Assembly: GCA_964351625.1 (NCBI GenBank)
Contig: CAYGOV010000015.1
Location: forward strand, 52,007 to 116,006
Length of the DNA stretch: 64,000 nucleotides
From: Marinoscillum sp964351625
GTDB lineage: Bacteria > Bacteroidota > Bacteroidia > Cytophagales > Cyclobacteriaceae
Direction: 5' to 3'
Made by a program: the position numbers and the translations under genes. Of the stretch, positions 26,254 through 35,306 are shown one piece after another. The notes under the pieces are model-generated. The model was not told where the DNA came from. It did not search any database and worked only from the letters and a program-made list of their open reading frames with translations. The number at the start of each line of letters is the position of its first letter. Position 1 is the stretch's first letter.

Positions 26254-28854
26254 TTAATTTTTCTCTATTCGTTTTATTGTCATTCCTGATTGAGTTTTTA
26301 GCTCTAGGATAAAAATACCCTTTGGAAGGCTGGACATATCTAGATCAAAGTTGGCAGTCATCGGCTTAGCTGATTTGATCAATTTGCCTTCAAGATTCAA
26401 AAGGCGGATGTTGAGAAGTTGTTGCCCACTACTTATGGTTAGTATATCCTGAGTAGGGTTCGGGTAGGTGTGAAGAGATGAAATTTGATTACTAATAATT
26501 GCAACAGGCCTTTCAAAGCTCGACATGGACGCCACCCAATTGGATGGGTCTGTATTGTCACTATTCAAATCAGTAAGCTCTAAGTAGTAGCCTTCACCAT
26601 CAGCTTCTTCAGGCCAAGGTGCTTGATCTGAGTAACTAACTTCATCTATCACATCACCAAAAGAGGCTAACAGTTGAATTTTTTGACCGCTGTTTGATAA
26701 GGATCTTGAATATTCGTCAAAAGGGTTGAATCCATAGGTTGATTTAAAAAGATCAGCGTTTTCTGCCAGTATAAGATGTTCTTTACTTGCCAAAGCATAT
26801 CCTGAAGGGAATTGGTAAACCAGTCCTGTGCCCCCGAAATAAACCCCTGTCATATCAACACTTGCGTCACTGGTATTTGTGATTTCTATGAATTCAAGAT
26901 CGTCAGTATCCCCATCTTCATTCTCCATTGGGTGATAATTGATCTTGGAGATCACTAAACTGGGAATGGTGACATTTTCACACTGCGAATAGGAGCCGAT
27001 CCCTCGTGTGACCCACTCTATCCTCGTTTTGAGCCAACTTTTCATGTTTGCAATTTCCACTTCAAAGTCATCTTCTCTAGACCAAGCTGCTCTATCTCGT
27101 CCCTCTGCTTCACTTATTTTCAGTACGATCTCATCAATCTGAGCCGCTAGCTTATTATAATTGAATGCTCCATTTGGCTGAATTAATTCATTCCACCTTC
27201 GCGAGGCATAACACTTGAATTTTGGATTATAAAAAAGGTCTCTCCAAAAAGTAGCACCACTATTTTGACCATCATCCATCTGCCAGATGTTGGTATGACT
27301 CCTGTCAAATCCTAGGTCGAAAAGATCATTCCCATAGGATAAATTGATATCCCAAATAGGCCCTGCTCTGAGTTTGCCATTTCTGTCCTTATGGAAGTAC
27401 GTGCTGAATGTATAAGCATCAGGATTAGAGGCGAGCTCATTGATTAGCATGAAATTAACAAAAGATGGAATGTCTATAATGGATGGGAAGCCATTACTCG
27501 CACTTGTGTTATCAGCTGCAGCGAGGGACGCCAAGTCGAAGAATGTAGTTCTGATATACTCAAGTTGCCAACTAGTCACTTCCTCTCCTTTTGGGTGTTC
27601 CAGTAGATACTCATCCTGCCATCCACTAGAGTTAGGCATGGTCCACATTACAGGATCACCACCTGTAGTCTTATCAGACTTGATGATGTATCCACCAGTA
27701 ACATCTGGTAGTTGGTTGTCTTGTGTATCCATTTTTTGGATATCTACTCGATCGTTATCAACCTTAATTTTTTCTTGTAGTATGTAAAGACCTTGGTAGA
27801 CACCATTGAGAACTAATTCACAATATTGTGTTTTGGTAGCATATTCACCCAGTTCTCGGCTAAGATTGTAAGTCAAGTAATCTCGTAACATCGATGGCTC
27901 GAAAGCCAGGCTGTTGAGAATCCAATCATTTTCTTTTGGGAAACCAAAAAGGGAAACATTATCCTTTTCAGTATAGGTGTCATTATATGTAGTGAAACCA
28001 TATGGCTTCTTTGGAAGTAGCTGTGAAGTTGATCCTCTGGTCTCTATTTGAATTTTGCCTTGATAGGCCAATTCGGATGTATTTACTTGATCAGCTAAAT
28101 TATTGATTTGGCCTTCACCTTTGTCTAAAATCAACATTTCCGCTTTGATGCGCGGATCATCCATAATTTGGCGACCACCTTCTGTTTTAATTACAATAAT
28201 TGGAAGGGTAGAAGAGGTGAATTCTATGGAGTTGTTTTGGGCAGGAAACCAATCGGGCACAGGTCTGAATTTGGTATTTGAGTTACTTAAACCAAATGAA
28301 AGCACACCGAGTGCGGTCATGTCTGACGATGTAGTAGATTCATTATGGACTTCAATTGATAATACATTCAGTCCAACTTGAAACAATGCCATATCAACCT
28401 CCACCTCATATGGGATCAGCCCTTGATAAAGCTCAGCTTCGTGTAGTCCATCTGAAAGTTGATCAAAACTAGGAGGTTCGCCGCTCACTAAATCTCTAGA
28501 TATTTCAGTGCCATTGATATAAGCGACAAAACCATCATCGTAATCTATATGCAATAAAGCTTTCTCCAGACCTTCAAGATCATCTAGTTGAAAGGTTTTG
28601 CGGAGATAGATGCTTACTGTTCCGCTAGGAATTAGTGTCGCGTCATCACCATCACCATATCCAAAACCACTCGGACCACTATTCCAGCTTAAATCATCGT
28701 ATTCGATCGTATTCCAGTTGGTTAGTAGTTGAGAAGAGGGCGTATTATACTTCCAATTATCGCCTGAGAGAATTATGGATTCCCAGTGATCAATCTGTGC
28801 GAAAGCTGATACTGGTATGAGTAGGATTAAAGTGAGAAGTTTTGAATATTTCAT
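26254..28854 (-). CDS. secreted CotH kinase-family protein with lamin-tail domain and T9SS sorting signal
   Basis: The preferred start (28854) gives 866 aa and a clear signal peptide (MKYSKLLTLILLIPVSAFAQ); an upstream frame extends 26 codons but adds no family sequence. The order is an N-terminal beta-rich domain (about 20-190), a CotH domain (about 240-600) with RGSTSQLLPKKPYGF, NDWILNSLAFEPSMLRDYL, LVLNGVYQGLYILQEKI and the metal-site-like DINLSYGN, then a lamin-tail domain (about 650-770) and a type A C-terminal signal (SSLHTYPNPTQDIL to IKRIEKN). CotH proteins of spore coats are atypical protein kinases; activity in secreted Bacteroidota members is unproven. The protein should be exported by the PorX-controlled system. 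Confidence 0.9.
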   Translation of the reverse strand: MKYSKLLTLILLIPVSAFAQIDHWESIILSGDNWKYNTPSSQLLTNWNTIEYDDLSWNSGPSGFGYGDGDDATLIPSGTVSIYLRKTFQLDDLEGLEKALLHIDYDDGFVAYINGTEISRDLVSGEPPSFDQLSDGLHEAELYQGLIPYEVEVDMALFQVGLNVLSIEVHNESTTSSDMTALGVLSFGLSNSNTKFRPVPDWFPAQNNSIEFTSSTLPIIVIKTEGGRQIMDDPRIKAEMLILDKGEGQINNLADQVNTSELAYQGKIQIETRGSTSQLLPKKPYGFTTYNDTYTEKDNVSLFGFPKENDWILNSLAFEPSMLRDYLTYNLSRELGEYATKTQYCELVLNGVYQGLYILQEKIKVDNDRVDIQKMDTQDNQLPDVTGGYIIKSDKTTGGDPVMWTMPNSSGWQDEYLLEHPKGEEVTSWQLEYIRTTFFDLASLAAADNTSASNGFPSIIDIPSFVNFMLINELASNPDAYTFSTYFHKDRNGKLRAGPIWDINLSYGNDLFDLGFDRSHTNIWQMDDGQNSGATFWRDLFYNPKFKCYASRRWNELIQPNGAFNYNKLAAQIDEIVLKISEAEGRDRAAWSREDDFEVEIANMKSWLKTRIEWVTRGIGSYSQCENVTIPSLVISKINYHPMENEDGDTDDLEFIEITNTSDASVDMTGVYFGGTGLVYQFPSGYALASKEHLILAENADLFKSTYGFNPFDEYSRSLSNSGQKIQLLASFGDVIDEVSYSDQAPWPEEADGEGYYLELTDLNSDNTDPSNWVASMSSFERPVAIISNQISSLHTYPNPTQDILTISSGQQLLNIRLLNLEGKLIKSAKPMTANFDLDMSSLPKGIFILELKTQSGMTIKRIEKN

Positions 28855-28964
28855 GCGAAAATAAGGGTGAAGTCTTCTGATCATAGAAAATACTAAATAA
28901 TCAAAATACCCCAAACAAGCTGGTTTGATCAACTTCTTTGGGGAGCATTAAAATTGTTCAGTGA

Positions 28965-29204
28965 TTACAATTGCTTGTGAGTTCCATCACAAAACATAGG
29001 CGTAGCACTGTGTTTGCACATGCACATATTTTTTGTCTCAGTCTTTTCTGCTTTGAAAACTACAGGAGTAAATGCTGTTGTCTTATGCGAACCATCGCAA
29101 AATGGTTGATTGCTAGACTCGCCACATGCGCACCATGCATAGTTTTTCCCTTCTTCGAGCTCTACTTTTTTCGGTTTGGTATCGGCCACTTTTGGTGTTG
29201 CCAT
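28965..29204 (-). CDS. CDGSH iron-sulfur domain protein (two motifs)
   Basis: The 79-aa protein carries two copies of the CDGSH motif C-x-C-x2-S/T-x3-P-x-C-D-G-S/T-H: CACGESSNQPFCDGSH at about residue 25 and CMCKHSATPMFCDGTH at about 61. Each binds a 2Fe-2S cluster through three Cys and one His, usually for redox sensing or electron transfer. All eight ligands are present. There is no signal peptide or anchor. It is a lone gene, 65 bp from the HAD gene end. Confidence 0.93.
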   Translation of the reverse strand: MATPKVADTKPKKVELEEGKNYAWCACGESSNQPFCDGSHKTTAFTPVVFKAEKTETKNMCMCKHSATPMFCDGTHKQL

Positions 29205-29269
29205 AATGTCTTTTATTTTGGTTTATGAGTATGTAATGTAAGCGATAAGAACTATTTCAAATTAAAGAA

Positions 29270-30121
29270 TCAATCTATCGAAGCACTCTCGCAAATATAG
29301 GTAGGAGTAATTCCAGAAGTATTAATACGCATTTCAGCTTGCTTGGCGAGCGTATTTCCAGTAAGTACGAGAACCGTGTCTAATCCAAACTTATTCCCAC
29401 CCAGAATATCTGTGGTTAATGTATCGCCGACCATGAGTATTTTATCACGGTCAGCTATGCCTCCATTTTTCACAGAATGCTCATAGGCAAAAATGAACAT
29501 CTGAGCATCTGGTTTTCCAAATCTTATAAAACTCTTGCCTGAGATGCTTTCAACCATATTGGCTATACCTCCAGCAGCAATTGCCACTTCCTGTTGTGAT
29601 ACTGGATAAGTTTTGTCAGTATTAGATACGATAGCAGGTATATTGACTCGACGCAGTAGATTTAATGCTTTGTTAATATCCTTTTGCCAATCGAAGCCTT
29701 CATCATCCATAAATACCAAAGCACTGATTTCTTCGGCTTGGTCGAGATCTAATTCTGCAATCGAGATGGTTTTTATACCACTTGTTCCTAGATAGTGAGC
29801 TGATTGCTCGGTACCTAAGTATGCCACGGTGCCTTGTTTAACTTTAAGCTTCAGATATTCACGCGCAAGCATTCCGGACGAGACCATTTTGTTTGCTGTG
29901 ATATTTGATAGACCTTTCTTTTGGTAATAGTCAGCTAAATCTTCAGGAGATCTCGAGGCATCATTTGTGATGATAAAGTAATCAATACCATTTTTCTCTA
30001 GATATTCAAGAGTTCTTTCAATGCCAGGGATGAGTCCATTATGATTTTTCAACACACCAAATGCATCAAAAAATATTGTATTGTACTGCTTGACTATGGA
30101 CTTGAAAGGAATGAGTTCCAT
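29270..30121 (-). CDS. HAD-superfamily (IIA) phosphatase
   Basis: The 283-aa protein follows the HAD IIA pattern: motif I FFDAFGVLKNHNGLIPG (nucleophile D19; the usual second Asp is replaced by Phe-Gly, since DAFG stands where DxDG is common), motif II FIITNDASRS, a cap domain, and motif IV MVGDTLTTDILGGNKFGL. Related enzymes dephosphorylate p-nitrophenyl phosphate, phosphoglycolate, pyridoxal phosphate or sugar phosphates. It lies two bases after the kinase-like gene and closes the operon that starts with the glutamine-synthetase-like gene. Confidence 0.88.
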   Translation of the reverse strand: MELIPFKSIVKQYNTIFFDAFGVLKNHNGLIPGIERTLEYLEKNGIDYFIITNDASRSPEDLADYYQKKGLSNITANKMVSSGMLAREYLKLKVKQGTVAYLGTEQSAHYLGTSGIKTISIAELDLDQAEEISALVFMDDEGFDWQKDINKALNLLRRVNIPAIVSNTDKTYPVSQQEVAIAAGGIANMVESISGKSFIRFGKPDAQMFIFAYEHSVKNGGIADRDKILMVGDTLTTDILGGNKFGLDTVLVLTGNTLAKQAEMRINTSGITPTYICESASID

Positions 30122-30123
30122 GC

Positions 30124-31170
30124 TTATAAGTTGAGTTCTCTTAGTATTTTATCTTCGTTAAATGCAGCATCAATGGTAGGGAAGTAGGTCTCAAATGCTT
30201 CAAAAAGTAATTTATTAGCATAAAGCTCATGAAAGAAATACCTACCATCCTTCACCACATAATTTAAAATAAAGAATCGGTATGTTTCTTTTAATACCTT
30301 TATTTCTGCCACAGTCAATGGGTAAACAGCATGATATGCCTTCAGGAAAATCAAAAAGCGATCTTCCATTAGCGGATCGATAAGATAACTAAATACGGTA
30401 CGATCTCCAGCAGCAGAACAAACTCTGCTGAAAAAGTAGAAATCCATCATTCTGGTACTCATCCGAAACCAGTCATAATCCCACCGACTGAAGAATCGAT
30501 AGTTTTGGTCGATAGAGAAATTACCAATATTCCAGTCTACAAATACGGGAATTGACGCCATATCAGCTACACCTATTTTATCGCAATTAGTAACAAACAG
30601 ATCACATTGTAGTTTGATGGCATCTACATGTCCTCTGTGTTGAAATTGTCCTTCTGGTGTGGCCAGTATTTCCAACAGATGATCAATGTCGTGATTGGCC
30701 TGTTTGTAATTGGGCGGAAGGGTGTTTTTTACTGTGAAGCATGCCTTGTGAAATTTGGCAAGATCTGCTCCCAATATTTTGATCTGCTCCTCACTTTGAA
30801 TCCGCTCTGGCTTATCGTGGATAGCGATGGGATTATAAAATACCACCCATGCATCCAAAAGGCTATCCTGATGTCTATAGACATAAAGCTGTCCATATTT
30901 CGTCAAAGATTTTGCGAGAAAATTCTCGAAGGGTTTATGAAGATTGTTTGCAAGCGCATTGATAATGGTATGATCCTCAATGAAATGCTCATATCTGCCA
31001 AAATATGAAAGCTTTGCGATGATAATATCATCATCCTCAAAACGAATTCTATATACATGATTGGTGGATACCTTGGCACTGATGTCTTCTACTGTGCGAA
31101 TAGCACGTGAACTGTCGTAATCCTTCCATGCATCTTGTATGATGCCGATGAAGTCAATGTTTTGATACAT
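30124..31170 (-). CDS. APH/choline-kinase-like phosphotransferase
   Basis: The 348-aa protein reads like the aminoglycoside/choline kinase fold with diverged motifs. VDWNIGNFSI near residue 206 corresponds to the catalytic HGDxxxxN loop with the His replaced by Val, and WDYDWFRMSTRMMDFYFF corresponds to the metal-binding DFD segment and following helix. Hydrophobic and aromatic residues are abundant but there is no membrane span. The substrate is unknown; an amine or amino alcohol would fit both the fold and the glutamine-synthetase-like neighbour six bases upstream. Identity to the fold is fairly sure, the activity is not. Confidence 0.7.
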   Translation of the reverse strand: MYQNIDFIGIIQDAWKDYDSSRAIRTVEDISAKVSTNHVYRIRFEDDDIIIAKLSYFGRYEHFIEDHTIINALANNLHKPFENFLAKSLTKYGQLYVYRHQDSLLDAWVVFYNPIAIHDKPERIQSEEQIKILGADLAKFHKACFTVKNTLPPNYKQANHDIDHLLEILATPEGQFQHRGHVDAIKLQCDLFVTNCDKIGVADMASIPVFVDWNIGNFSIDQNYRFFSRWDYDWFRMSTRMMDFYFFSRVCSAAGDRTVFSYLIDPLMEDRFLIFLKAYHAVYPLTVAEIKVLKETYRFFILNYVVKDGRYFFHELYANKLLFEAFETYFPTIDAAFNEDKILRELNL

Positions 31171-31176
31171 ATGATG

Positions 31177-32517
31177 TTATATGATTTCGAAATAGCGTTT
31201 TAATTCCCAATCAGTGACTTGATTGGCGTATTGGCGGCATTCCCACTCTCGGGTGCCGGTAAAATGATCTACAAATCCATCCCCAAGAAGTTCCCTTACA
31301 AGGCTACTCTTTTTCATGTTTTCAGTAGCTTCCTTCAGACTTGACGGCAAAGAACCATTGGATGAGTCGCGATAACCATTGCCCTTTGTTTGGGCTTGAA
31401 CTTTTAGTTTTTGTTCTATCCCATAGAGCCCAGAGGCTAATGCTGCTGCCATGGCAAGATATGGGTTGACGTCTGAGCCTGGTACTCTTAGTTCTACCCT
31501 GCTTGCAGATTCACTTGGGTTTATGACTCTCAATGATGTAGTGCGATTGTCAATACCCCAAGTGAGTGTAGTCGGTGCCCAAGCACCTTCTACAAGTCTT
31601 TTGTAGCTATTGATGGTAGGAGCGTACATCGGCAAGAGAATCGGTAACAGGAGTAATTGACCTGCCATGAAGCTACGCATTTCATCGGAAATGTGTGATT
31701 CTGCTGTTTCTGAATAGAAAATATTTTTACCTTCCCGCCAGAGGCTTTGATGGATATGACCACTGCATCCAGGTAATTCATGGTTCCACTTTGCCATAAA
31801 GCTGGCTGTTATTCCATATTTAGAGGCAATCTCTTTTACACTACTTTTGAAAAGAACTGCACGATCCGCAGCTTCTAGTATATCTGAATATTTTATAGCG
31901 GCCTCATAAACTCCTGGGCCAGTCTCGGTATGAAGTCCCTCGATAGGCACCTGAAATTCATTAAGTAAAGTGAAGAGGTCATTGAAATATCCGCTATTCT
32001 GAGATGCTCTTAGCAGGGAGTAACCGAACATTCCATTGGTTAGTGGTTTTGGGTTTTGATGGTTTTTATCAGCTAGACTTGCAGATGTCTCTTCAAAATT
32101 GAACCATTCAAATTCTTGAGAAAAACGTGTTTCCAAACTCATTGAGTTTGCTTTTTCAATGACGTTTTTCAGTAATGTACGTGGGCAAACAGTGCTTTTG
32201 CTCTTGCTGAAATCTCCAAGTACAAATGGTGCGTTTTCATCCCAGGGGATGGTGCGAAACGTGGTTAGATCAAAATGAAAGGTGGCATCTGGGTAGCCAG
32301 TATGCCAGCCTGTGACTTTAGCATTATCATAAGCAACATCAGCAATATCCCAACCAAAAACTACATCACAAAAACCCGCGCCAGATTCAATAGCACTTAG
32401 AAATTTATCTCGATGGATAATTTTGCCGCGAAGGATCCCATCAATATCGGTGATGGCCACTTTTACACGATCATCTGAGCCTTGTTTGATTTGCTCAATG
32501 ATTGATTGTTCATTCAT
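31177..32517 (-). CDS. glutamine-synthetase family protein (amine/amino-acid gamma-glutamyl ligase type)
   Basis: The 446-aa protein has GS landmarks: an N-terminal beta-grasp with VKVAITDIDGILRGKII, the ammonium/substrate region GCSGHIHQSLW, the ATP-site stretch NSYKRLVEGAWAPTTLTWGIDNRTTSLRV, and VELRVPGSDVNPYLAMAAALASGL. The size and the short N-terminus resemble class I PuuA/FluG-type ligases more than true GlnA. It probably joins glutamate to an amine, but the substrate is not visible. It begins a three-gene operon with the kinase-like and HAD genes (gaps of 6 and 2 bases). Confidence 0.85.
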   Translation of the reverse strand: MNEQSIIEQIKQGSDDRVKVAITDIDGILRGKIIHRDKFLSAIESGAGFCDVVFGWDIADVAYDNAKVTGWHTGYPDATFHFDLTTFRTIPWDENAPFVLGDFSKSKSTVCPRTLLKNVIEKANSMSLETRFSQEFEWFNFEETSASLADKNHQNPKPLTNGMFGYSLLRASQNSGYFNDLFTLLNEFQVPIEGLHTETGPGVYEAAIKYSDILEAADRAVLFKSSVKEIASKYGITASFMAKWNHELPGCSGHIHQSLWREGKNIFYSETAESHISDEMRSFMAGQLLLLPILLPMYAPTINSYKRLVEGAWAPTTLTWGIDNRTTSLRVINPSESASRVELRVPGSDVNPYLAMAAALASGLYGIEQKLKVQAQTKGNGYRDSSNGSLPSSLKEATENMKKSSLVRELLGDGFVDHFTGTREWECRQYANQVTDWELKRYFEII

Positions 32518-32568
32518 GGATCGAAGAGGGCTAGAATTAATTAATCGACCACCTGATGGTCTAAAATG

Positions 32569-33222
32569 CTACTGCTCAAGTGTACTCTCTAAGTTATCCA
32601 ATTCTTCAATAATGAGTTCGAGCTTTTGGATAATTTCTTTTTCATTAAGTTGACCGTCGGAGAGGAGTGAGTCCATCTCTTCATATATTTTTAATTCATA
32701 ATCCTTCTTGTTACCTGCTGCATACATCAATGCATTTTTGATGTGCATCATGCCATATTTCAATGCAAGCATCGCTTTATCAGTTTCGTGTGACTCTACA
32801 AAATGCTCAGTTACTTTCAACTCTGCAAAAGTCAACGCATTCAACGCACGAATTGAAGCTTGATTAAGGTGCTTGAGATCAAAGGATTCGTGCCTCATTT
32901 CTTTATGAATTTCTTCTAGTTCAGCTATAGCTGCATCCACCTTAGCCTTACTCTCTTCGTCCATGTCTTGCTCAATTTTTTTTATTGCAATTATGGCTTG
33001 TCTAAGTTGGTGTAGACTTCTGCTTCTAGAATGTTCAGAATAGTATTGACGCGAGTTTGACAGGAGCAGATCCGGTTTAATAGCTTCCTCATTCAGCGTA
33101 GATGGAGAAGTACTAGTATGAAAGTGACCTAAAAAAGTGAATGCAAGTAAAACGCCAATAAGAAAGAGGATGTATGCTAATGCTCTCAAAATTTGATCTT
33201 TTTGATAAAATAATAATCGCAA
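32569..33222 (-). CDS. membrane-anchored helical protein, paralogue of the 51,942-52,571 gene
   Basis: The 217-aa protein has one hydrophobic span near residues 13-33 and then an almost wholly helical, charged domain. There is no Met in the N-terminal part: the frame opens at TTG (33222), and a second TTG at 33189 would align better with the ATG of the paralogue at 52.5 kb. The two share order and spacing of key stretches (tyrosine pair near SRQYYSEHS / VKYYAKESS, AELKVTEHFVESH / AELRVSERYAESN, LALKYGMMHIKNA / VALKYANMHLKSS, and a closing LIIEELDNL / YIIEEIDNL). Function is unknown; the C-terminal domain should face the periplasm or cytoplasm depending on orientation. Confidence 0.75.
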   Translation of the reverse strand: MRLLFYQKDQILRALAYILFLIGVLLAFTFLGHFHTSTSPSTLNEEAIKPDLLLSNSRQYYSEHSRSRSLHQLRQAIIAIKKIEQDMDEESKAKVDAAIAELEEIHKEMRHESFDLKHLNQASIRALNALTFAELKVTEHFVESHETDKAMLALKYGMMHIKNALMYAAGNKKDYELKIYEEMDSLLSDGQLNEKEIIQKLELIIEELDNLESTLEQ

Positions 33223-33284
33223 ATTTAAAGAGACTTATGCCAGCAAACTATCTTACAGGTAAAGCTTAATTCATAGAATGACAT

Positions 33285-33875
33285 ATGACGAATAGTTTAT
33301 TTGATAAAGACTATTGGGAAACGAGATATGCCGAGCAAAAGACAGGTTGGGATGTAGGTACTATCAGTACTCCTCTAAAGACTTATTTTGATCAATTATT
33401 AAACAATGAGTTGCGTATCCTTATTCCGGGAGCGGGCAATGGGCATGAGGCTGTTTATCTTTTCGATAGCGGTTTTACCAATGTTCACGTTCTGGATATA
33501 TCACCTCTTGCCATTAGGCATTTTCATTCAATTCGTCCTGATTTCCCATCGACACAAGTTCATGTTGGTGATTTCTGGAAACATGAGGGTGTGTATAATT
33601 TGATTGTAGAACAAACCTTTTTCTGTGCTATTGATCCGAAGCTACGTGCTTATTACTGTAGTAAAGTGGCTAGCTTATTGGCTCCAGAAGGAAAATTGAT
33701 AGGGCTGCTGTGGAGTGTGCCTATGAATGAACATCAGCCCCCTTTTGGTGGAGATGCTGAAGAATATCAGAAATTATTTGAGACTACTTTTGATATATCG
33801 ATCATGGAGAAAGCATACAACTCTATAGCTCCACGGAGTGGTCGTGAGTTGTTTATTAAAATGATAAAGAAATGA
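33285..33875 (+). CDS. SAM-dependent methyltransferase (TPMT family)
   Basis: The 196-aa protein matches the thiopurine methyltransferase family: DKDYWETRYAEQKTGWDVG at the N-terminus, SAM motif I RILIPGAGNGHEAVYLFDSGF (about residue 44), motif LDISPLAI, and FFCAIDPKLRAYY. Bacterial members methylate thiols, selenium, tellurium or halide-type substrates. Here the true substrate is unknown. It overlaps the next gene by four bases and is divergent from the membrane-anchored helical protein gene. Confidence 0.92.
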   Translation: MTNSLFDKDYWETRYAEQKTGWDVGTISTPLKTYFDQLLNNELRILIPGAGNGHEAVYLFDSGFTNVHVLDISPLAIRHFHSIRPDFPSTQVHVGDFWKHEGVYNLIVEQTFFCAIDPKLRAYYCSKVASLLAPEGKLIGLLWSVPMNEHQPPFGGDAEEYQKLFETTFDISIMEKAYNSIAPRSGRELFIKMIKK

Positions 33876-34312
33876 TGACCTTTATTTTAGTCAAATACCT
33901 GCATTTCATTGGGATATTTATGGTGGTGGCTGCACTTTTCACGGAGTTGATTTTGGTGAAGAGGGAAATGACTTTAAGCAAACTCAATCTCCTGTCCAAG
34001 GCGGATGGTTTGTATGGTTTGGGCGCGATGATCGCAGTAGGAGCGGGGTTGGTAATGTGGTTTGCTATAGGAAAGCCTTCTGATTTCTATTCTAGTAATT
34101 TCATATTTCTCACCAAGGTTGGTCTTTTTACTTTAGTAGGAATTGCTTCTATCTGGCCTACAGTTTATTTTCTGAAATTTAGAAAAAGTAAAGGCAAGGA
34201 TTTGACGGAAGTTCCATCTTACGTGATATGGATTATTCGTTTTGAAGTCGTTGTGCTTATCATACTACCATTGTTAGCTGTGGCAATGTCCAATGGAATA
34301 AGCGGATTTTAA
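33872..34312 (+). CDS. DUF2214-type integral membrane protein
   Basis: The 146-aa protein has four hydrophobic helices and a start (ILVKYLHFIGIFMVVAALFTELILVK) and FRFE-like segment IIRFEVVVLIILP that fit the DUF2214 family. The function of that family is not known. Two ATGs are adjacent at 33872 and 33875. The stop TAA shares TTAA with the convergent phosphopantetheinyl transferase gene. Confidence 0.8.
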   Translation: MMTFILVKYLHFIGIFMVVAALFTELILVKREMTLSKLNLLSKADGLYGLGAMIAVGAGLVMWFAIGKPSDFYSSNFIFLTKVGLFTLVGIASIWPTVYFLKFRKSKGKDLTEVPSYVIWIIRFEVVVLIILPLLAVAMSNGISGF

Positions 34313-34824
34313 TCCAAATAGATATAGCCACAATATCTACCGTGGTGGGTAAATGTCAGTGGAGTTTGGTCTTCTTCGATTACTGGAATACCAAATTTAT
34401 CTTTTCCAATATTGACTTCCTTTCCCTTGTATTCTGCATAATGTGATTGAGCTTTGCTTCGCACCTCATTTGAAACCACACCAATTCCCCCTCTTATCCA
34501 GAAGTCATATTTAAAATTTGCACCAGCTTCGGAGCAGATTGCGACAATCAACTCTTCAGAAATAACAAATTGGCCTGAAATAGTACCCGATGAGAAAAGA
34601 TAATTTGAGTCATCATTTAGGCAGATCACTGCGATTTGTTTCGGATCAAAGGATTTGAGTTGTCTTTGGGCTTTATAAATGGCTTCTTTGGCTGTCCACA
34701 ATAGCCAAAAGATTTGAGGGTGAACTAAAGTTTGGTCGGAGGGATGGGATATGAAACGCATTGAATTGATAGATCGCTCTTTGAACAGCGGGTCTTTGAG
34801 GTCAACTAAGTCTATTCCGACCAT
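34309..34824 (-). CDS. 4'-phosphopantetheinyl transferase
   Basis: The 171-aa protein has the AcpS/Sfp signature pair: VGIDLVDLKDP at the N-terminus (Mg-binding Asp) and WTAKEAIYKAQRQ (metal-ligand Glu and CoA-binding Lys) near residue 65. It would load phosphopantetheine on a carrier protein. It is the last gene of an operon that also contains an acyl carrier protein, so the ACP at 35,307-35,576 is its likely partner. The protein is small for Sfp (about 230 aa) and longer than AcpS (about 125 aa). Confidence 0.85.
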   Translation of the reverse strand: MVGIDLVDLKDPLFKERSINSMRFISHPSDQTLVHPQIFWLLWTAKEAIYKAQRQLKSFDPKQIAVICLNDDSNYLFSSGTISGQFVISEELIVAICSEAGANFKYDFWIRGGIGVVSNEVRSKAQSHYAEYKGKEVNIGKDKFGIPVIEEDQTPLTFTHHGRYCGYIYLD

Positions 34825-34829
34825 ATGTT

Positions 34830-35300
34830 TTATCTAATCAATATTTCGTGGGTACGAGACCAAACTAGACCGGCTTCACCATTTTCCTTTTTTTCGTTGA
34901 TGTATTCTACTGGCTCACCGTTGACAAAAACCTCATAGTAAATCTCCCAATAATGATCATAACTATCTTCAGGTAGCCCTTCACCATTAATCAATTCAAT
35001 AGTTATTTTGTGCTTTCCTTGATTTAGATCTTTTGAGAGCGAAACTGTTCTTTCTGAGTTCTGATTGCTGTTAATAGGGCCAGTATCATGATTAAGATTA
35101 CCATCTACGTAAATCTTAGCCTGATTGTCAATTATGTAAAATTGGATGTAGCAAAGTTCTGAGGTGTCAATCTTTTCGGCAGGAATATCATCCCCGAAAG
35201 TCACCATGCCTTTCTTAGATGAGCAACCAGCTACCATCATTACAACGAGAATGATAAACGATAGGAGATAAGATTTAGAATTCAGGTAATATTGATTCAC
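34830..35300 (-). CDS. predicted lipoprotein of unknown function
   Basis: The 156-aa protein starts at GTG and has a lipoprotein signal: a hydrophobic stretch followed by lipobox VAGC with the acylated Cys near residue 26. The mature part is beta-rich with YFQFYIIDNQAKIYVDG-like strands (CYIQFYIIDNQAKIYVDG is the actual order) and no motif I recognise. It lies between the ACP and the phosphopantetheinyl transferase (gaps of 6 and 5 bases), so it belongs to the lipid operon. A role in transport or placement of the lipid product in the envelope is only a guess. Confidence 0.7.
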   Translation of the reverse strand: MNQYYLNSKSYLLSFIILVVMMVAGCSSKKGMVTFGDDIPAEKIDTSELCYIQFYIIDNQAKIYVDGNLNHDTGPINSNQNSERTVSLSKDLNQGKHKITIELINGEGLPEDSYDHYWEIYYEVFVNGEPVEYINEKKENGEAGLVWSRTHEILIR

Positions 35301-35306
35301 GAGTTC

